Source of the DNA: Flavobacteriaceae bacterium
Lineage (GTDB): Bacteria > Bacteroidota > Bacteroidia > Flavobacteriales > Flavobacteriaceae
DNA length: 49,094 nt
Assembly: GCA_030830005.1 (NCBI GenBank)
Contig: JAURNV010000012.1
Span: 1 to 49,094 of the forward strand
Reading direction: 5' to 3'
The position numbers were made by a program, and so were the translations under genes. How positions within the stretch are numbered: the first letter of the stretch is position 1; every line of letters starts with the position of its first letter. This document shows positions 1 to 7,941 of the stretch, piece by piece. Below the pieces are notes generated by a model that had not been told where the DNA came from, did not search any database, and worked only from the letters and a program-made list of their open reading frames with translations.

Positions 1-2
1 AG

Positions 3-962
3 GATATTATCGGTATGCAGTTGGTAACCCCTCAGACCTCTGCAGAGGGAAAAAAAGTACATCAAGTATTGGTTGCTGAAGACGTATATTATCCTGGCGA
101 TTCAGCGCCTAAAGAATTTTATATTTCGGTATTACTCAACCGTGCCTCGGGGCGTAATATGATTATGTATTCTACCGAAGGAGGTATGGATATCGAAACG
201 GTTGCCGAGCAAACCCCGGAACTTATTTTTACAGAGGAAGTTGACCCCACAGTAGGGTTATTGCCTTTTCAAGCGCGTAAGGTTGCCTTTAATCTTGGGC
301 TTTCGGGAGTTGCCTTTAAGGGCATGGTTAAGTTTGTTTCTGCCCTATATGAAGCCTATGTGGGCGCCGATGCGGCCTTGTTTGAAATAAACCCCGTACT
401 TAAAACCTCTGATGATAAAATTATTGCCGTAGATGCTAAAGTAAATCTTGACGATAACGCTTTGTTCCGTCATCCTGACTTTGCTGCTATGCGTGATGTT
501 CGCGAAGAAAACCCCACCGACGTAGCTGCTCGCGAAGTAGGACTGAACTACGTTGCTTTAGATGGTAATGTGGGTTGTATGGTGAACGGAGCGGGGCTAG
601 CAATGGCTACTATGGATTTAATCAAACAAGCGGGAGGCGACCCTGCTAACTTCTTAGACGTTGGAGGGACAGCGGATGCAGCTCGAGTAGAAGCGGCATT
701 CCGGATTATTTTACAAGACCCAAAAGTCAAGGCAATTTTGATAAATATATTTGGTGGTATTGTGCGTTGCGACCGTGTTGCACAAGGGATTGTAGACGCT
801 TACAAAAATATGGGCGATGCGATAAAAGTGCCGATTATTGTACGATTGCAAGGCACCAATGCAGACATTGCAAAAGAACTTATAGACGCTTCGGGATTAG
901 AAGTAGAAAGTGCTATTTTGTTCCAAGAAGCTGCAGATAAAGTACAGGCGGTACTTCAGTAA
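3..962 (+). CDS. sucC: Succinyl-CoA ligase (ADP-forming), beta subunit, 5' end outside window
   Basis: Beta subunit of succinyl-CoA synthetase, the TCA-cycle enzyme that couples succinyl-CoA cleavage to ATP or GTP formation together with SucD. The reading frame is open to the left edge, so about 80 N-terminal residues are missing (319 of roughly 397 residues present). Visible family signatures are the end of the ATP-grasp domain and the C-terminal ligase domain, including GNVGCMVNGAGLAMATMD, FLDVGGTAD and INIFGGIVRCD, which carry the nucleotide-binding and subunit-contact regions. No sucD follows; the next gene is hsp20 after a 110-bp regulatory gap, so the alpha subunit must be encoded elsewhere or upstream. 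Identity is very secure; the start cannot be seen. Confidence 0.97.
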   Translation, partial: DIIGMQLVTPQTSAEGKKVHQVLVAEDVYYPGDSAPKEFYISVLLNRASGRNMIMYSTEGGMDIETVAEQTPELIFTEEVDPTVGLLPFQARKVAFNLGLSGVAFKGMVKFVSALYEAYVGADAALFEINPVLKTSDDKIIAVDAKVNLDDNALFRHPDFAAMRDVREENPTDVAAREVGLNYVALDGNVGCMVNGAGLAMATMDLIKQAGGDPANFLDVGGTADAARVEAAFRIILQDPKVKAILINIFGGIVRCDRVAQGIVDAYKNMGDAIKVPIIVRLQGTNADIAKELIDASGLEVESAILFQEAADKVQAVLQ

Positions 963-963
963 T

Positions 964-1008
964 TGACATAATGTCAGTAAAAATGACTACGTAAATGACA
1001 TAATGTCA
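964..1008 (+). promoter_or_regulatory. Tandem 13-bp palindromes upstream of hsp20 (candidate operator or enhancer)
   Basis: TGACATAATGTCA occurs twice without a mismatch, at 964-976 and 996-1008. The start-to-start distance is 32 bp, about three DNA turns, so both copies face the same side of the helix. Extra half-sites (GTCA at 973-976, TGAC at 984-987) lie between them. The pair sits just after the sucC stop and about 65-110 bp before the hsp20 start. This geometry suits a dimeric regulator binding twice; which regulator is unknown. Confidence 0.7.
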
Positions 1009-1020
1009 TCTTATTTTAAG

Positions 1021-1036
1021 CGGCATACAAATTGCC
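1021..1036 (+). promoter_or_regulatory. Sigma-54-like -24/-12 element before hsp20
   Basis: The segment CGGCATACAAATTGCC places GG (1022-1023) and GC (1034-1035) at the invariant sigma-54 spacing, with GGCA and TTGC matching the TGGCAC-N5-TTGC consensus and three mismatches elsewhere. A transcript would begin near 1047, giving a leader of about 26 bases. No TAnnTTTG box is visible here, unlike many other genes of the window. Together with the upstream palindromes this suggests activator-dependent transcription, but a chance match is possible. Confidence 0.4.
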
Positions 1037-1072
1037 ATGGGTTAGGTGTATAATAATTAAAAACTTAACATC

Positions 1073-1501
1073 ATGAATTTAGTACGTAGAAATACAAACC
1101 CTTGGTTTCCATCTTTATTGGATGAATTTTTTGGAACTTCATTTCCATTAGCGACCAATACTCAGCGCTCACATGTTCCTTCTGTTAATATTTCAGAAAC
1201 GGATACTGCTTTTGAACTTGCCTTGGCCGCACCTGGAAAAACACGCAAAGACTTTAACGTAGCGTTAGACGATCACGTCTTGACCATTTCGAGCGAGTCC
1301 AAGCATGAGGATACGGCAAACACAGCGCAATACACAAGACGTGAGTTCACATTTGATAGTTTTCAGCGCAGTTTTAGATTGCCTGAAACTGTTGATACCT
1401 CAGGTATTAAGGCGAAGTACGACAACGGTATTCTAAATATTTCGTTGCCTAAGCTTCAAGAAGCCATTCCTGAACCTAAAAAACAGATTGAAATTAAGTA
1501 A
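1073..1501 (+). CDS. Small heat shock protein, Hsp20/alpha-crystallin family
   Basis: A 142-residue ATP-independent holdase chaperone that binds unfolding proteins in the cytoplasm. The N-terminal arm (residues 1 to about 35, beginning MNLVRRN and containing a PSLLDEFF segment) is followed by an alpha-crystallin domain at about residues 36-130, with the typical VNISETDTAFELALAAPG start and the DNGILNISLPK end, then a short C-terminal tail with IPEPKKQIEIK, where I-P-E resembles the I-x-I oligomerisation tail. Length is normal for the family. It stands alone between sucC and the convergent uvrB, with its own control region (tandem palindromes and a sigma-54-like element), which implies stress-specific induction. 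Confidence 0.95.
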   Translation: MNLVRRNTNPWFPSLLDEFFGTSFPLATNTQRSHVPSVNISETDTAFELALAAPGKTRKDFNVALDDHVLTISSESKHEDTANTAQYTRREFTFDSFQRSFRLPETVDTSGIKAKYDNGILNISLPKLQEAIPEPKKQIEIK

Positions 1502-1569
1502 GGTTCTTGAGGCCTCGATATTAAATTCTTTAAGAATTTCCCTTGACCTGGCATAATTAGTCATGTGTG

Positions 1570-3555
1570 CTACGCCAATGTTTTAACTTGGTTTTGCATT
1601 CGCTCAATTTCATCTCTAAAATGAGCCGCCCGGATAAAATCCATATCCTTGGCGGCTTTTTCCATTTCTTTTCGTGCCTCGCGTATCTTGGCTTGCAGTG
1701 CCTCTTTTGACAAATAAGCGATATCCTCTTTTTTTATAATTGACAATGAGGACGATGGATTGCTACGTTCAAATGTGTTGTCTAAAGCTTTGTTTAGCGC
1801 CTGTGGGGTAATATTGTTTCTTTCGTTATATGCCATTTGTTTTGCTCGACGATACTGTGTTTCATCAATTGTTTTTTGCATACTTTTAGTAACGGTGTCT
1901 GCGTACATTATTGCCATACCGTTAAGGTTTCGAGCAGCGCGACCTACCGTTTGAGTCAGTGAACGTGCAGAACGCAAAAACCCTTCTTTATCGGCATCTA
2001 AAATAGCTACTAGCGATACTTCAGGTAAGTCTAATCCCTCACGCAACAGATTTACACCAATCAACACGTCAAACAATCCTTTGCGTAAATCATGCATGAT
2101 TTCAACCCGTTCTAGTGTGTCAATATCACTGTGAATATACCTACACCTAATCGATATTCGCGATAGGTATTTGGTTAATTCTTCCGCCATGCGTTTTGTA
2201 AGTGTGGTAACCAAAACACGCTCGTCTTTTTCCGAACGAACCTGAATTTCCTCTACCAAATCATCGATTTGATTTAAACTTGGTCGTACTTCAATAAGCG
2301 GATCAAGTAATCCCGTTGGACGAATTAGCTGTTCTACATAAACTCCCTCGGTTTGACCTAATTCATAGTCAGAAGGCGTGGCACTTACATAGATGACTTG
2401 TTGTTGAAGCTGTTCAAATTCCTCATATTTCAACGGACGGTTGTCCATGGCAGCAGGCAATCGAAAGCCGTATTCTACCAAATTTTCTTTTCGGCTTCGG
2501 TCACCGCCATACATGGCATGCACTTGCGATAATGTCACATGACTTTCATCCACTACCATCAAATAATCTTCGGGGAAGTAATCTAATAAGCAAAAGGGAC
2601 GTGTGCCTGGGGCACGACCGTCTATATAGCGGGAATAGTTTTCTATACCTGAGCAGTAGCCCAACTCCCGAATCATTTCCATATCAAAATTGGTGCGTTC
2701 TTCCAGCCGTTTTGCTTCCAAGTGTTTGCCAATTTCTTTAAAATAGGATACTTGTGCTGTGAGATCGTCTTGTATTTGATGAATGGCATTTTGCAGAACT
2801 TCAGGGGAAGTAGCAAACATATTGGCAGGATAAATAGTGAGTTTTTCAAATGTTTCCTTTATCGTTCCATTTACAGGATCAAAAACCTCAATCGCTTCAA
2901 TTTCATCACCAAAAAAATGAATTTTAAAAGCGTGATCAGCATAACTAGGAAAAACATCAATCACATCACCATTTACACGGAAATTGCCATGTAAAAAATC
3001 TCCCGTAGTACGTGCATACAGGCTTTGTACCAATTGGTGTAAAAGTTTCGTTCTAGGTATAATTTGTTCAACGTGAATGGAAATTACATTTTTCTTAAAC
3101 TCTACAGGGTTTCCAATGCCGTACAAACAGGAGACGGATGCTACCACGATGACATCCCTGCGTCCTGAAAGCAACGATGAGGTAGTACTTAAACGCAGCT
3201 TTTCAATTTCATCATTTATAGATAAATCTTTCTCGATATAAGTGCCCGTAGTGGGAATATATGCTTCAGGTTGGTAGTAATCGTAGTACGACACAAAATA
3301 CTCCACCGCATTGTTGGGAAAAAATTGTTTGAATTCAGCATATAGTTGCGCTGCAAGTGTTTTGTTGTGCGCAAGTACGAGTGTGGGACGTCTGGTTTCA
3401 GCAATGACGTTGGCAACGGTAAAGGTTTTACCAGACCCAGTAACTCCTAAAAGCGTTTGAAACTTATCTTTTTCAGCAAGCCCCATGGCAAGTTGACGAA
3501 TAGCCTCTGGCTGATCGCCGGTGGGTTTAAAATCAGAAACAAGTTCGAACTCCAT
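1570..3555 (-). CDS. uvrB: UvrABC system protein B (excinuclease helicase subunit)
   Basis: UvrB, the damage-verification subunit of nucleotide excision repair, which is loaded by UvrA and recruits UvrC. The 661 residues match the family length. Walker A GVTGSGKT is at residues 37-44, the strand-separating beta-hairpin begins with the YYDYYQPEAYIP signature near residue 90, the DEAD-like box VVDESH lies near 335, helicase motif VI (QTVGRAARN) near 535, and the C-terminal UVR domain that contacts UvrC covers about 620-655. It follows the ABC-2 permease gene by 23 bases on the same strand and may be co-transcribed, but it also has its own TATTTTTG box seven bases before the start. Convergent with hsp20. 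Confidence 0.99.
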   Translation of the reverse strand: MEFELVSDFKPTGDQPEAIRQLAMGLAEKDKFQTLLGVTGSGKTFTVANVIAETRRPTLVLAHNKTLAAQLYAEFKQFFPNNAVEYFVSYYDYYQPEAYIPTTGTYIEKDLSINDEIEKLRLSTTSSLLSGRRDVIVVASVSCLYGIGNPVEFKKNVISIHVEQIIPRTKLLHQLVQSLYARTTGDFLHGNFRVNGDVIDVFPSYADHAFKIHFFGDEIEAIEVFDPVNGTIKETFEKLTIYPANMFATSPEVLQNAIHQIQDDLTAQVSYFKEIGKHLEAKRLEERTNFDMEMIRELGYCSGIENYSRYIDGRAPGTRPFCLLDYFPEDYLMVVDESHVTLSQVHAMYGGDRSRKENLVEYGFRLPAAMDNRPLKYEEFEQLQQQVIYVSATPSDYELGQTEGVYVEQLIRPTGLLDPLIEVRPSLNQIDDLVEEIQVRSEKDERVLVTTLTKRMAEELTKYLSRISIRCRYIHSDIDTLERVEIMHDLRKGLFDVLIGVNLLREGLDLPEVSLVAILDADKEGFLRSARSLTQTVGRAARNLNGMAIMYADTVTKSMQKTIDETQYRRAKQMAYNERNNITPQALNKALDNTFERSNPSSSLSIIKKEDIAYLSKEALQAKIREARKEMEKAAKDMDFIRAAHFRDEIERMQNQVKTLA

Positions 3556-3562
3556 AGCATGC

Positions 3563-3570
3563 CAAAAATA
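3563..3570 (-). promoter_or_regulatory. -7 promoter element (TATTTTTG) for uvrB
   Basis: On the minus strand TATTTTTG matches the Bacteroidota TAnnTTTG -7 box exactly and ends seven bases before the uvrB ATG. It lies between the permease stop and uvrB, so uvrB could be transcribed independently with almost no leader. No convincing -33 TTTG at the usual distance. Confidence 0.4.
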
Positions 3571-3578
3571 GCAAAAAC

Positions 3579-4412
3579 TTAGAGGTCACGGCGTTTTAAG
3601 AGTCTGTATGTAAGAGAATAAAATATAAACGACCAAACAAGGACAATAATGATATCCCAAAATTGGACGCTGGTATTTTTAAGGAGGTCTATTTCTACTT
3701 GATTTGCAAGATTACGCACAGCGGAAAGACGCGAAAAGGGTTCGTGAATAAGGTTGCCCATGGCATTTAGTGGAAAAAGCCTGAATACTTGTTCTGGATC
3801 GAGCCATTCGGGGGATTTCCACTTTAATAATCCATAACATATTCCTTCAAACATTTGCCATACGCCCAAAAAACCTAAAGCAAAAGCGGAGCGTTTTATG
3901 GCAGTACCCAAAAACAGACAAAACCCAAAAAAAGCTATGTGTTTAATGAAATACGCCAACAGGTATTCAAAATCTTTAAGAATGATAGACACTTCGGTAT
4001 AGTTGGAATATATCAACCCTAAAATGAGCGATACTACAAAAATAAACAGCGTAGAAATTGCAGCAAGAGCGAAAATCATAAGCCACTTAGAATGCAGAAA
4101 TTCCCGTTTACTAAGACCATCAATAAGATTTTGTTTTAGTGTTTTATTGCTATATTCATTGGCAGTCATGGAAACAATAACCACCGCCAAAAAGATTTTA
4201 AACCACGCCCCGATAAACGCGTTAAAATGCCAGATATAAGGGAAATTAAAAATTCCTTGCTCGGCAAGGTGAAACTTAATAGGACCGATATCAAATTTTA
4301 TCGCGGCAATAAGTGCAATGGAGGTTAGTAAAATAAAATAAGCCCCAATCAGAATTCGACTAGAACGATTAGCACGTAGTTTATCAAACTCTATCAAAAA
4401 CAATCGCTTCAT
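3579..4412 (-). CDS. ABC-2 type transporter, membrane permease
   Basis: A 277-residue integral membrane protein with about six predicted spans: a first helix at about residues 18-38, a long hydrophobic pair near 95-155, and further spans near 155-190 and the C-terminus (IIIVLVWSFIFYSLTY). This is the layout of ABC-2 family permeases. The start overlaps the stop of the upstream ATPase gene by four bases (ATGA), so the two are translationally coupled subunits of one transporter. The conserved first line (RLFLIEFDKLRANRSSRILIG) is typical of Bacteroidota ABC-2 permeases of the NatB or antibiotic-resistance type. The substrate cannot be inferred. Confidence 0.85.
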   Translation of the reverse strand: MKRLFLIEFDKLRANRSSRILIGAYFILLTSIALIAAIKFDIGPIKFHLAEQGIFNFPYIWHFNAFIGAWFKIFLAVVIVSMTANEYSNKTLKQNLIDGLSKREFLHSKWLMIFALAAISTLFIFVVSLILGLIYSNYTEVSIILKDFEYLLAYFIKHIAFFGFCLFLGTAIKRSAFALGFLGVWQMFEGICYGLLKWKSPEWLDPEQVFRLFPLNAMGNLIHEPFSRLSAVRNLANQVEIDLLKNTSVQFWDIIIVLVWSFIFYSLTYRLLKRRDL

Positions 4413-5329
4413 GCTTGTTGGTTTTGGGTTAGGGTTAAAAATTGATCCTCTAAACTCTTGTATTTTTGTGCTAAGTGAGTGAGTACAATTCCATTATCTG
4501 CCAGGGATTTACTAAGCTCTGCAATATCTAACGGAGTGTTTGGATAGGCGAGGATGTAATCGCCATCAACTTCAATGTGTTCAATAGCTGTTATTGAGGA
4601 AAGTGCCTTTTGCAAAGCATCAACATTCGTGGCATTAAGTTCAAAATAACCATGGTCTGTGGTAAGCGCGGTTACTTTTCCAAAATAAATCTGTTTGCCT
4701 TTTTGTAACACCAACACGTGGGAGCAAACCTTTTCCACTTCGTCTAATAGGTGAGACGCTAATAAAATAGTTGTTCCTTGAGCGGCAATTTTTTTTATAA
4801 TATTTCGCACTTTTGCAATTCCCTGCGGGTCTAAACCATTTGTAGGCTCATCTAGAATTAGGATTTCAGGATCATTGAGTAGGGCAGAGGCAATGGCTAG
4901 GCGTTGCTTCATGCCTAGTGAAAAGGTTTTAAACTTGTCGTTTTTACGTGCTAATAGATCGACCAAGGCAAGTTTTTCATCAATTTTAGATTTTGGCACT
5001 TCTTTTATTCTAGAAACCAAGCGCAGGTTTTGAGCTGCAGTCATGTATGGATAAAAGTTTGGACGTTCAATGATAGCTCCTACGCGCTTAAGTGCTTGAT
5101 GTGTGTTATGGGTTCCATCAAACCAAGAAAATCCTCCAGATGTTGGGTTTACTACATTTAGAATCATCCCTAAGGTAGTAGATTTTCCACTTCCGTTAGG
5201 ACCTAAAATACCATATACGTTTCCTTTTTTGATGCTAAATGACAAGGTGTCAACTGCAGTAATATGACCAAATTTTTTGGTAAGTTGGGTTACGGTTAAG
5301 ATGTTATTCATTATTGTATTAACGCCCAT
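4409..5329 (-). CDS. ABC transporter, ATP-binding protein
   Basis: ATPase partner of the ABC-2 permease that follows with a four-base overlap. Walker A GPNGSGKST is near residue 44, the Q-loop region follows (AIIERPNFYPYMT), the ABC signature FSLGMKQRL is near 140, and Walker B ILILDEPTNGLDP near 160 with the switch His in ASHLLDEV. The C-terminal 80 residues form the accessory domain seen in CcmA/NatA-like exporters. Two in-frame ATG codons are possible: 5329 (MGVNTIMNN) and 5311 (MNNILTV); the second aligns better with the usual family start. Divergent from the kinase-like gene across 37 bp that hold an inverted repeat. Likely exports a drug, lipid or peptide. Confidence 0.93.
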   Translation of the reverse strand: MGVNTIMNNILTVTQLTKKFGHITAVDTLSFSIKKGNVYGILGPNGSGKSTTLGMILNVVNPTSGGFSWFDGTHNTHQALKRVGAIIERPNFYPYMTAAQNLRLVSRIKEVPKSKIDEKLALVDLLARKNDKFKTFSLGMKQRLAIASALLNDPEILILDEPTNGLDPQGIAKVRNIIKKIAAQGTTILLASHLLDEVEKVCSHVLVLQKGKQIYFGKVTALTTDHGYFELNATNVDALQKALSSITAIEHIEVDGDYILAYPNTPLDIAELSKSLADNGIVLTHLAQKYKSLEDQFLTLTQNQQA

Positions 5330-5346
5330 TGGTATTTTTTGTTACA

Positions 5347-5362
5347 CAAAGTCATAACTTTG
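5347..5362 (+). promoter_or_regulatory. Inverted repeat containing the -7 box TAACTTTG
   Basis: CAAAGT (5347-5352) and ACTTTG (5357-5362) form a perfect 6-bp dyad with a 4-bp spacer in the 37-bp divergent gap. The right arm is part of TAACTTTG (5355-5362), an exact TAnnTTTG element that ends four bases before the ATG of the plus-strand gene, so its mRNA would begin at or next to the start codon. The symmetry could let one regulator act on both divergent genes, or it may simply follow from the box. Confidence 0.5.
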
Positions 5363-5366
5363 AGGC

Positions 5367-6431
5367 ATGGGCGATACGCTAATTTCGAAAAAAAAACCAA
5401 CCTATCCCATTATTCCTTTTCTAAAGGATTATTTGGAGATGTATTCACGTTCACTCAAAATGCCCATATTTTATGACGATTTACTTCGTTTTTCAGGCTC
5501 TGTTGCGGTAATGAATAAACACGACCAAGATAGTTTGTGGGTACGGGTATTTTACTCGGATAGTGATCGTAAAGAAATTGACGAACAACTAAAACAAGTT
5601 TATGCGTTATTGCATTCTGACGGAAGTTCGATGACCATTCCTTACCTCAATGTAGACTGTATTGACTATTGCACTTTTGGAAATTCAAAACCTTTTCGGA
5701 TAAAGATTCGTAATACCTTGAATGATAACTTTATTTATTTCTATATCAAGAAAGCGGATGCATCTCGAATTTATGGTTTAGAGTTAGAGCATATGTTATC
5801 GCCTCATAATCTTAATTTTTTGGCGCATAAGAGCACGCTTATTGAAGAGCATATTGCTGGGATTCCTGGCGACGAATTTATTAGGGATTTCTTGCCTAAA
5901 TGTACCATTGCAGAGCGCAGTCAAATAGCTAAATCCTTTGTAAAGTTTAACGAGCGATGTATGATTAGATTACTTGGCGATATGCGCGCATACAATTATG
6001 TAATTATACCTATCCATGATTTTGATAAAGTAATTTATAAAATTCGCGCCATTGACTTTGACCAACAGTGTTATGAGGGGCGCTTAAAAGTGTATCGACC
6101 ACAATTTTTCAAAGAAAATTTACCTATGGTAAATTTGGTTAAAGAGCATTTGACGAAAACTTCTGTTGATCAATATAAAATTGAAGAACGCGCCACTATT
6201 GCCCGACGTATTTTGGGCAATGAAACACGGCTTACTCATTTATTAAAATGTATGCTGAATGACCATATTTCTAGTCCCGAAAAAATTAATCAATTAAGAA
6301 ATGAAGTATATGAGCTTACTAAGCAGGCGTCATTTAAAAAAAGTAAATCTATGGGTGAGGTGCTTCGATCAGCCTTTCATTTTGTAAAGCGGAACTATAA
6401 AAATCACGAAATGCTTCGTGTGAATCACTAA
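5367..6431 (+). CDS. Protein of unknown function with a kinase-like catalytic loop
   Basis: A 354-residue soluble protein that I cannot assign to a named family. It carries features in kinase order: Lys128/Lys129 at the end of a beta strand (NFIYFYIKK), acidic residues Glu139/Glu141 in the following helix, a hinge-like stretch near 158-171 (LIEEHIAGIPGDEF), a catalytic-loop-like GDMRAYN with Asp205 and Asn210 in the D-x4-N spacing of protein and aminoglycoside kinases, and a DFG-like AIDFDQQ with Asp230. No glycine-rich loop is obvious. The C-terminal 100 residues are helical and basic. It is monocistronic, divergent from an ABC exporter, and its stop overlaps the convergent gene by four bases. 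It may be a divergent kinase or pseudokinase; substrate unknown. Confidence 0.6.
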   Translation: MGDTLISKKKPTYPIIPFLKDYLEMYSRSLKMPIFYDDLLRFSGSVAVMNKHDQDSLWVRVFYSDSDRKEIDEQLKQVYALLHSDGSSMTIPYLNVDCIDYCTFGNSKPFRIKIRNTLNDNFIYFYIKKADASRIYGLELEHMLSPHNLNFLAHKSTLIEEHIAGIPGDEFIRDFLPKCTIAERSQIAKSFVKFNERCMIRLLGDMRAYNYVIIPIHDFDKVIYKIRAIDFDQQCYEGRLKVYRPQFFKENLPMVNLVKEHLTKTSVDQYKIEERATIARRILGNETRLTHLLKCMLNDHISSPEKINQLRNEVYELTKQASFKKSKSMGEVLRSAFHFVKRNYKNHEMLRVNH

Positions 6432-6925
6432 TACCAATCATCAGGATCTTCATATTGATCGTCTTGACCGTTTTCGTCAAAGTCACTTTCTTCCCAAGAA
6501 TCTTCTTTCTCAGTAGCAAATGTTTTTTCTGGAGCTTCTTCAGGAACTTCACCATGAGAAAAAATAAGCATTGGATAGGTGTTTCCCGACTTTGGCTCGT
6601 CAGTTTCTATCAATTCAACAAAAAAGGTCCACAAGTTTAAAAAATCATAGATGTATAGCATTTTAGAAATGTGCGGAAACAATGCGTTTAGGGGTGTATC
6701 GCTCATGCGGCGTGTGTCTTCTTCTCCCAAATCAAATAATGAAATAGAATCGCCTTGTTGCCATTCGTCATCACTCTCATAAAATACAGCCATTTCAGCG
6801 CCGCCAAAGCCAAAAGCTTGAGTAATACTATTGTGAAAATCTTCAAAAGTGGCGTCTTCGTGTAAAGCTATATCTCGAAAAACATCCTCTTTGGTGTCTA
6901 GAATAATTCTAAAGTGATAAATCAT
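6428..6925 (-). CDS. pRiA4b ORF-3-like (IS1096 TnpR-like) family protein
   Basis: A 165-residue acidic protein. The N-terminal part (MIYHFRIILDTKEDVFRDIALHEDATFEDFHNSI) and the later FYESDDEW segment match the plasmid pRiA4b ORF-3-like domain, a small alpha/beta fold of unknown role found on mobile elements and as a chromosomal gene in Bacteroidota. The last 45 residues are very acidic and probably disordered. I chose the ATG at 6925 because the domain begins there; a longer frame back to 7024 would run through the end of ctaA. The gene overlaps the ctaA stop by 17 bases and is convergent with the kinase-like gene. No transposase lies nearby, so it is a resident gene rather than an insertion. 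Confidence 0.75.
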   Translation of the reverse strand: MIYHFRIILDTKEDVFRDIALHEDATFEDFHNSITQAFGFGGAEMAVFYESDDEWQQGDSISLFDLGEEDTRRMSDTPLNALFPHISKMLYIYDFLNLWTFFVELIETDEPKSGNTYPMLIFSHGEVPEEAPEKTFATEKEDSWEESDFDENGQDDQYEDPDDWY

Positions 6926-7940
6926 AACGGTGTAAATTGATACGTAAAATCCAATACAATTGAATGCCAAATAAAAGCGTTGCAAGCAGTAAATGTAAGG
7001 GCTGAGAGGCAACAGGAAAGTCATAGTAATACATGGCTATTCCAAGAAGCACTTCGCCGCCAATAACGGCTAAAATTCGTTGGATAAAAATCCGTTCTAT
7101 TTGGTCTTTAATAACCCGCAAAAACAACCATGCGTTAATTGCAATAACCAACACCGATAGGCTTCGGTGGACATAGAAACTTAGCTGCGGTTTCGCCAAC
7201 CAAAACTGAGGTAAGTCATACCCCCAACGGTCAATTTGTACATCCACAAACTGCCGAACTTGTATTCCTAAAATAACTTGAACCATCGTAAGTGCAAAAG
7301 TTATATAAAGTAAAATTCTAACTTTTGTTGATGGCAATTTGCTTAATCCGAATGGTTTAGATGCTACACGAACCACTAAAACAAATCCTAAAAGCAGTAA
7401 TGCCATCAGCATATGGAGTGATATTTTTAAGGGCAATAAGTTAGAATCTACAACTGTTTTCCCTAGCCATGCCTGAAATAAAATTCCTAAAAGCGACAGC
7501 AAAGAAAAAATAAAGATGATGGGTTTTTTGCGCAGCCATTTTATGCTAAACCCAAACAAAACAAGAATGGCTAACCCCGATAATGCACCCAATAATCGAT
7601 TTATAAACTCAATCCAGGTATGCGTAGCGTTAAAATGGGCATAGTCGTGTTTGGTATAAGGCTCCCAAAAGGTAGCATTAAAGTTTTCAGTGGAGGTAAA
7701 CGTTTTGGACGCAACCAATAATTGGTCATTTTCAATAATGACATTCCCCTTACGAAATTTAGTTTGTGGCTTCCATGCCAATTGTTCCGCTTGCGTGGGT
7801 GGAATGTAGTAACCAAAACACTTTGGCCAATCGGGACAACCCATACCGCTCCCCGTCATACGTACAGTTGCGCCTGCTGCAATAACCAGGTATATTAAAA
7901 TCAGTGAAATACGGGTCCAGCGTTGTAGGTTTTTATACAT
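6909..7940 (-). CDS. ctaA: Heme A synthase (COX15/CtaA family)
   Basis: Inner-membrane monooxygenase that converts heme O to heme A for cytochrome oxidase. The 343 residues contain about eight membrane helices. The family marks are visible: first helix followed by RMTGSGMGCPDWPKCFG with the conserved Cys35/Cys41 pair, an extracytoplasmic loop, HTWIEFINR with heme-ligand His107 and Glu111, and later helix-borne His residues in KISLHML, FYVHRSLS and SQPLHLLL. The duplication of the four-helix unit is apparent. One base separates it from the CCA-enzyme stop, and its end overlaps the next gene by 17 bases, so it sits inside a long minus-strand transcription unit. No other cytochrome-oxidase assembly gene is adjacent. 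Confidence 0.95.
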   Translation of the reverse strand: MYKNLQRWTRISLILIYLVIAAGATVRMTGSGMGCPDWPKCFGYYIPPTQAEQLAWKPQTKFRKGNVIIENDQLLVASKTFTSTENFNATFWEPYTKHDYAHFNATHTWIEFINRLLGALSGLAILVLFGFSIKWLRKKPIIFIFSLLSLLGILFQAWLGKTVVDSNLLPLKISLHMLMALLLLGFVLVVRVASKPFGLSKLPSTKVRILLYITFALTMVQVILGIQVRQFVDVQIDRWGYDLPQFWLAKPQLSFYVHRSLSVLVIAINAWLFLRVIKDQIERIFIQRILAVIGGEVLLGIAMYYYDFPVASQPLHLLLATLLFGIQLYWILRINLHRYDLSL

Positions 7941-7941
7941 A

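Noticed and set aside
1049-1054. TATAAT near hsp20
   Set aside because: There is no TTGACA-like -35 at 16-18 bp, and Bacteroidota housekeeping promoters use TAnnTTTG; taken as chance.
1523-1539. AAATTCTT-T-AAGAATTT inverted repeat between hsp20 and uvrB
   Set aside because: Only AT pairs at the core and no T-run on either strand, so it is not a convincing terminator; it may be chance in AT-rich DNA.
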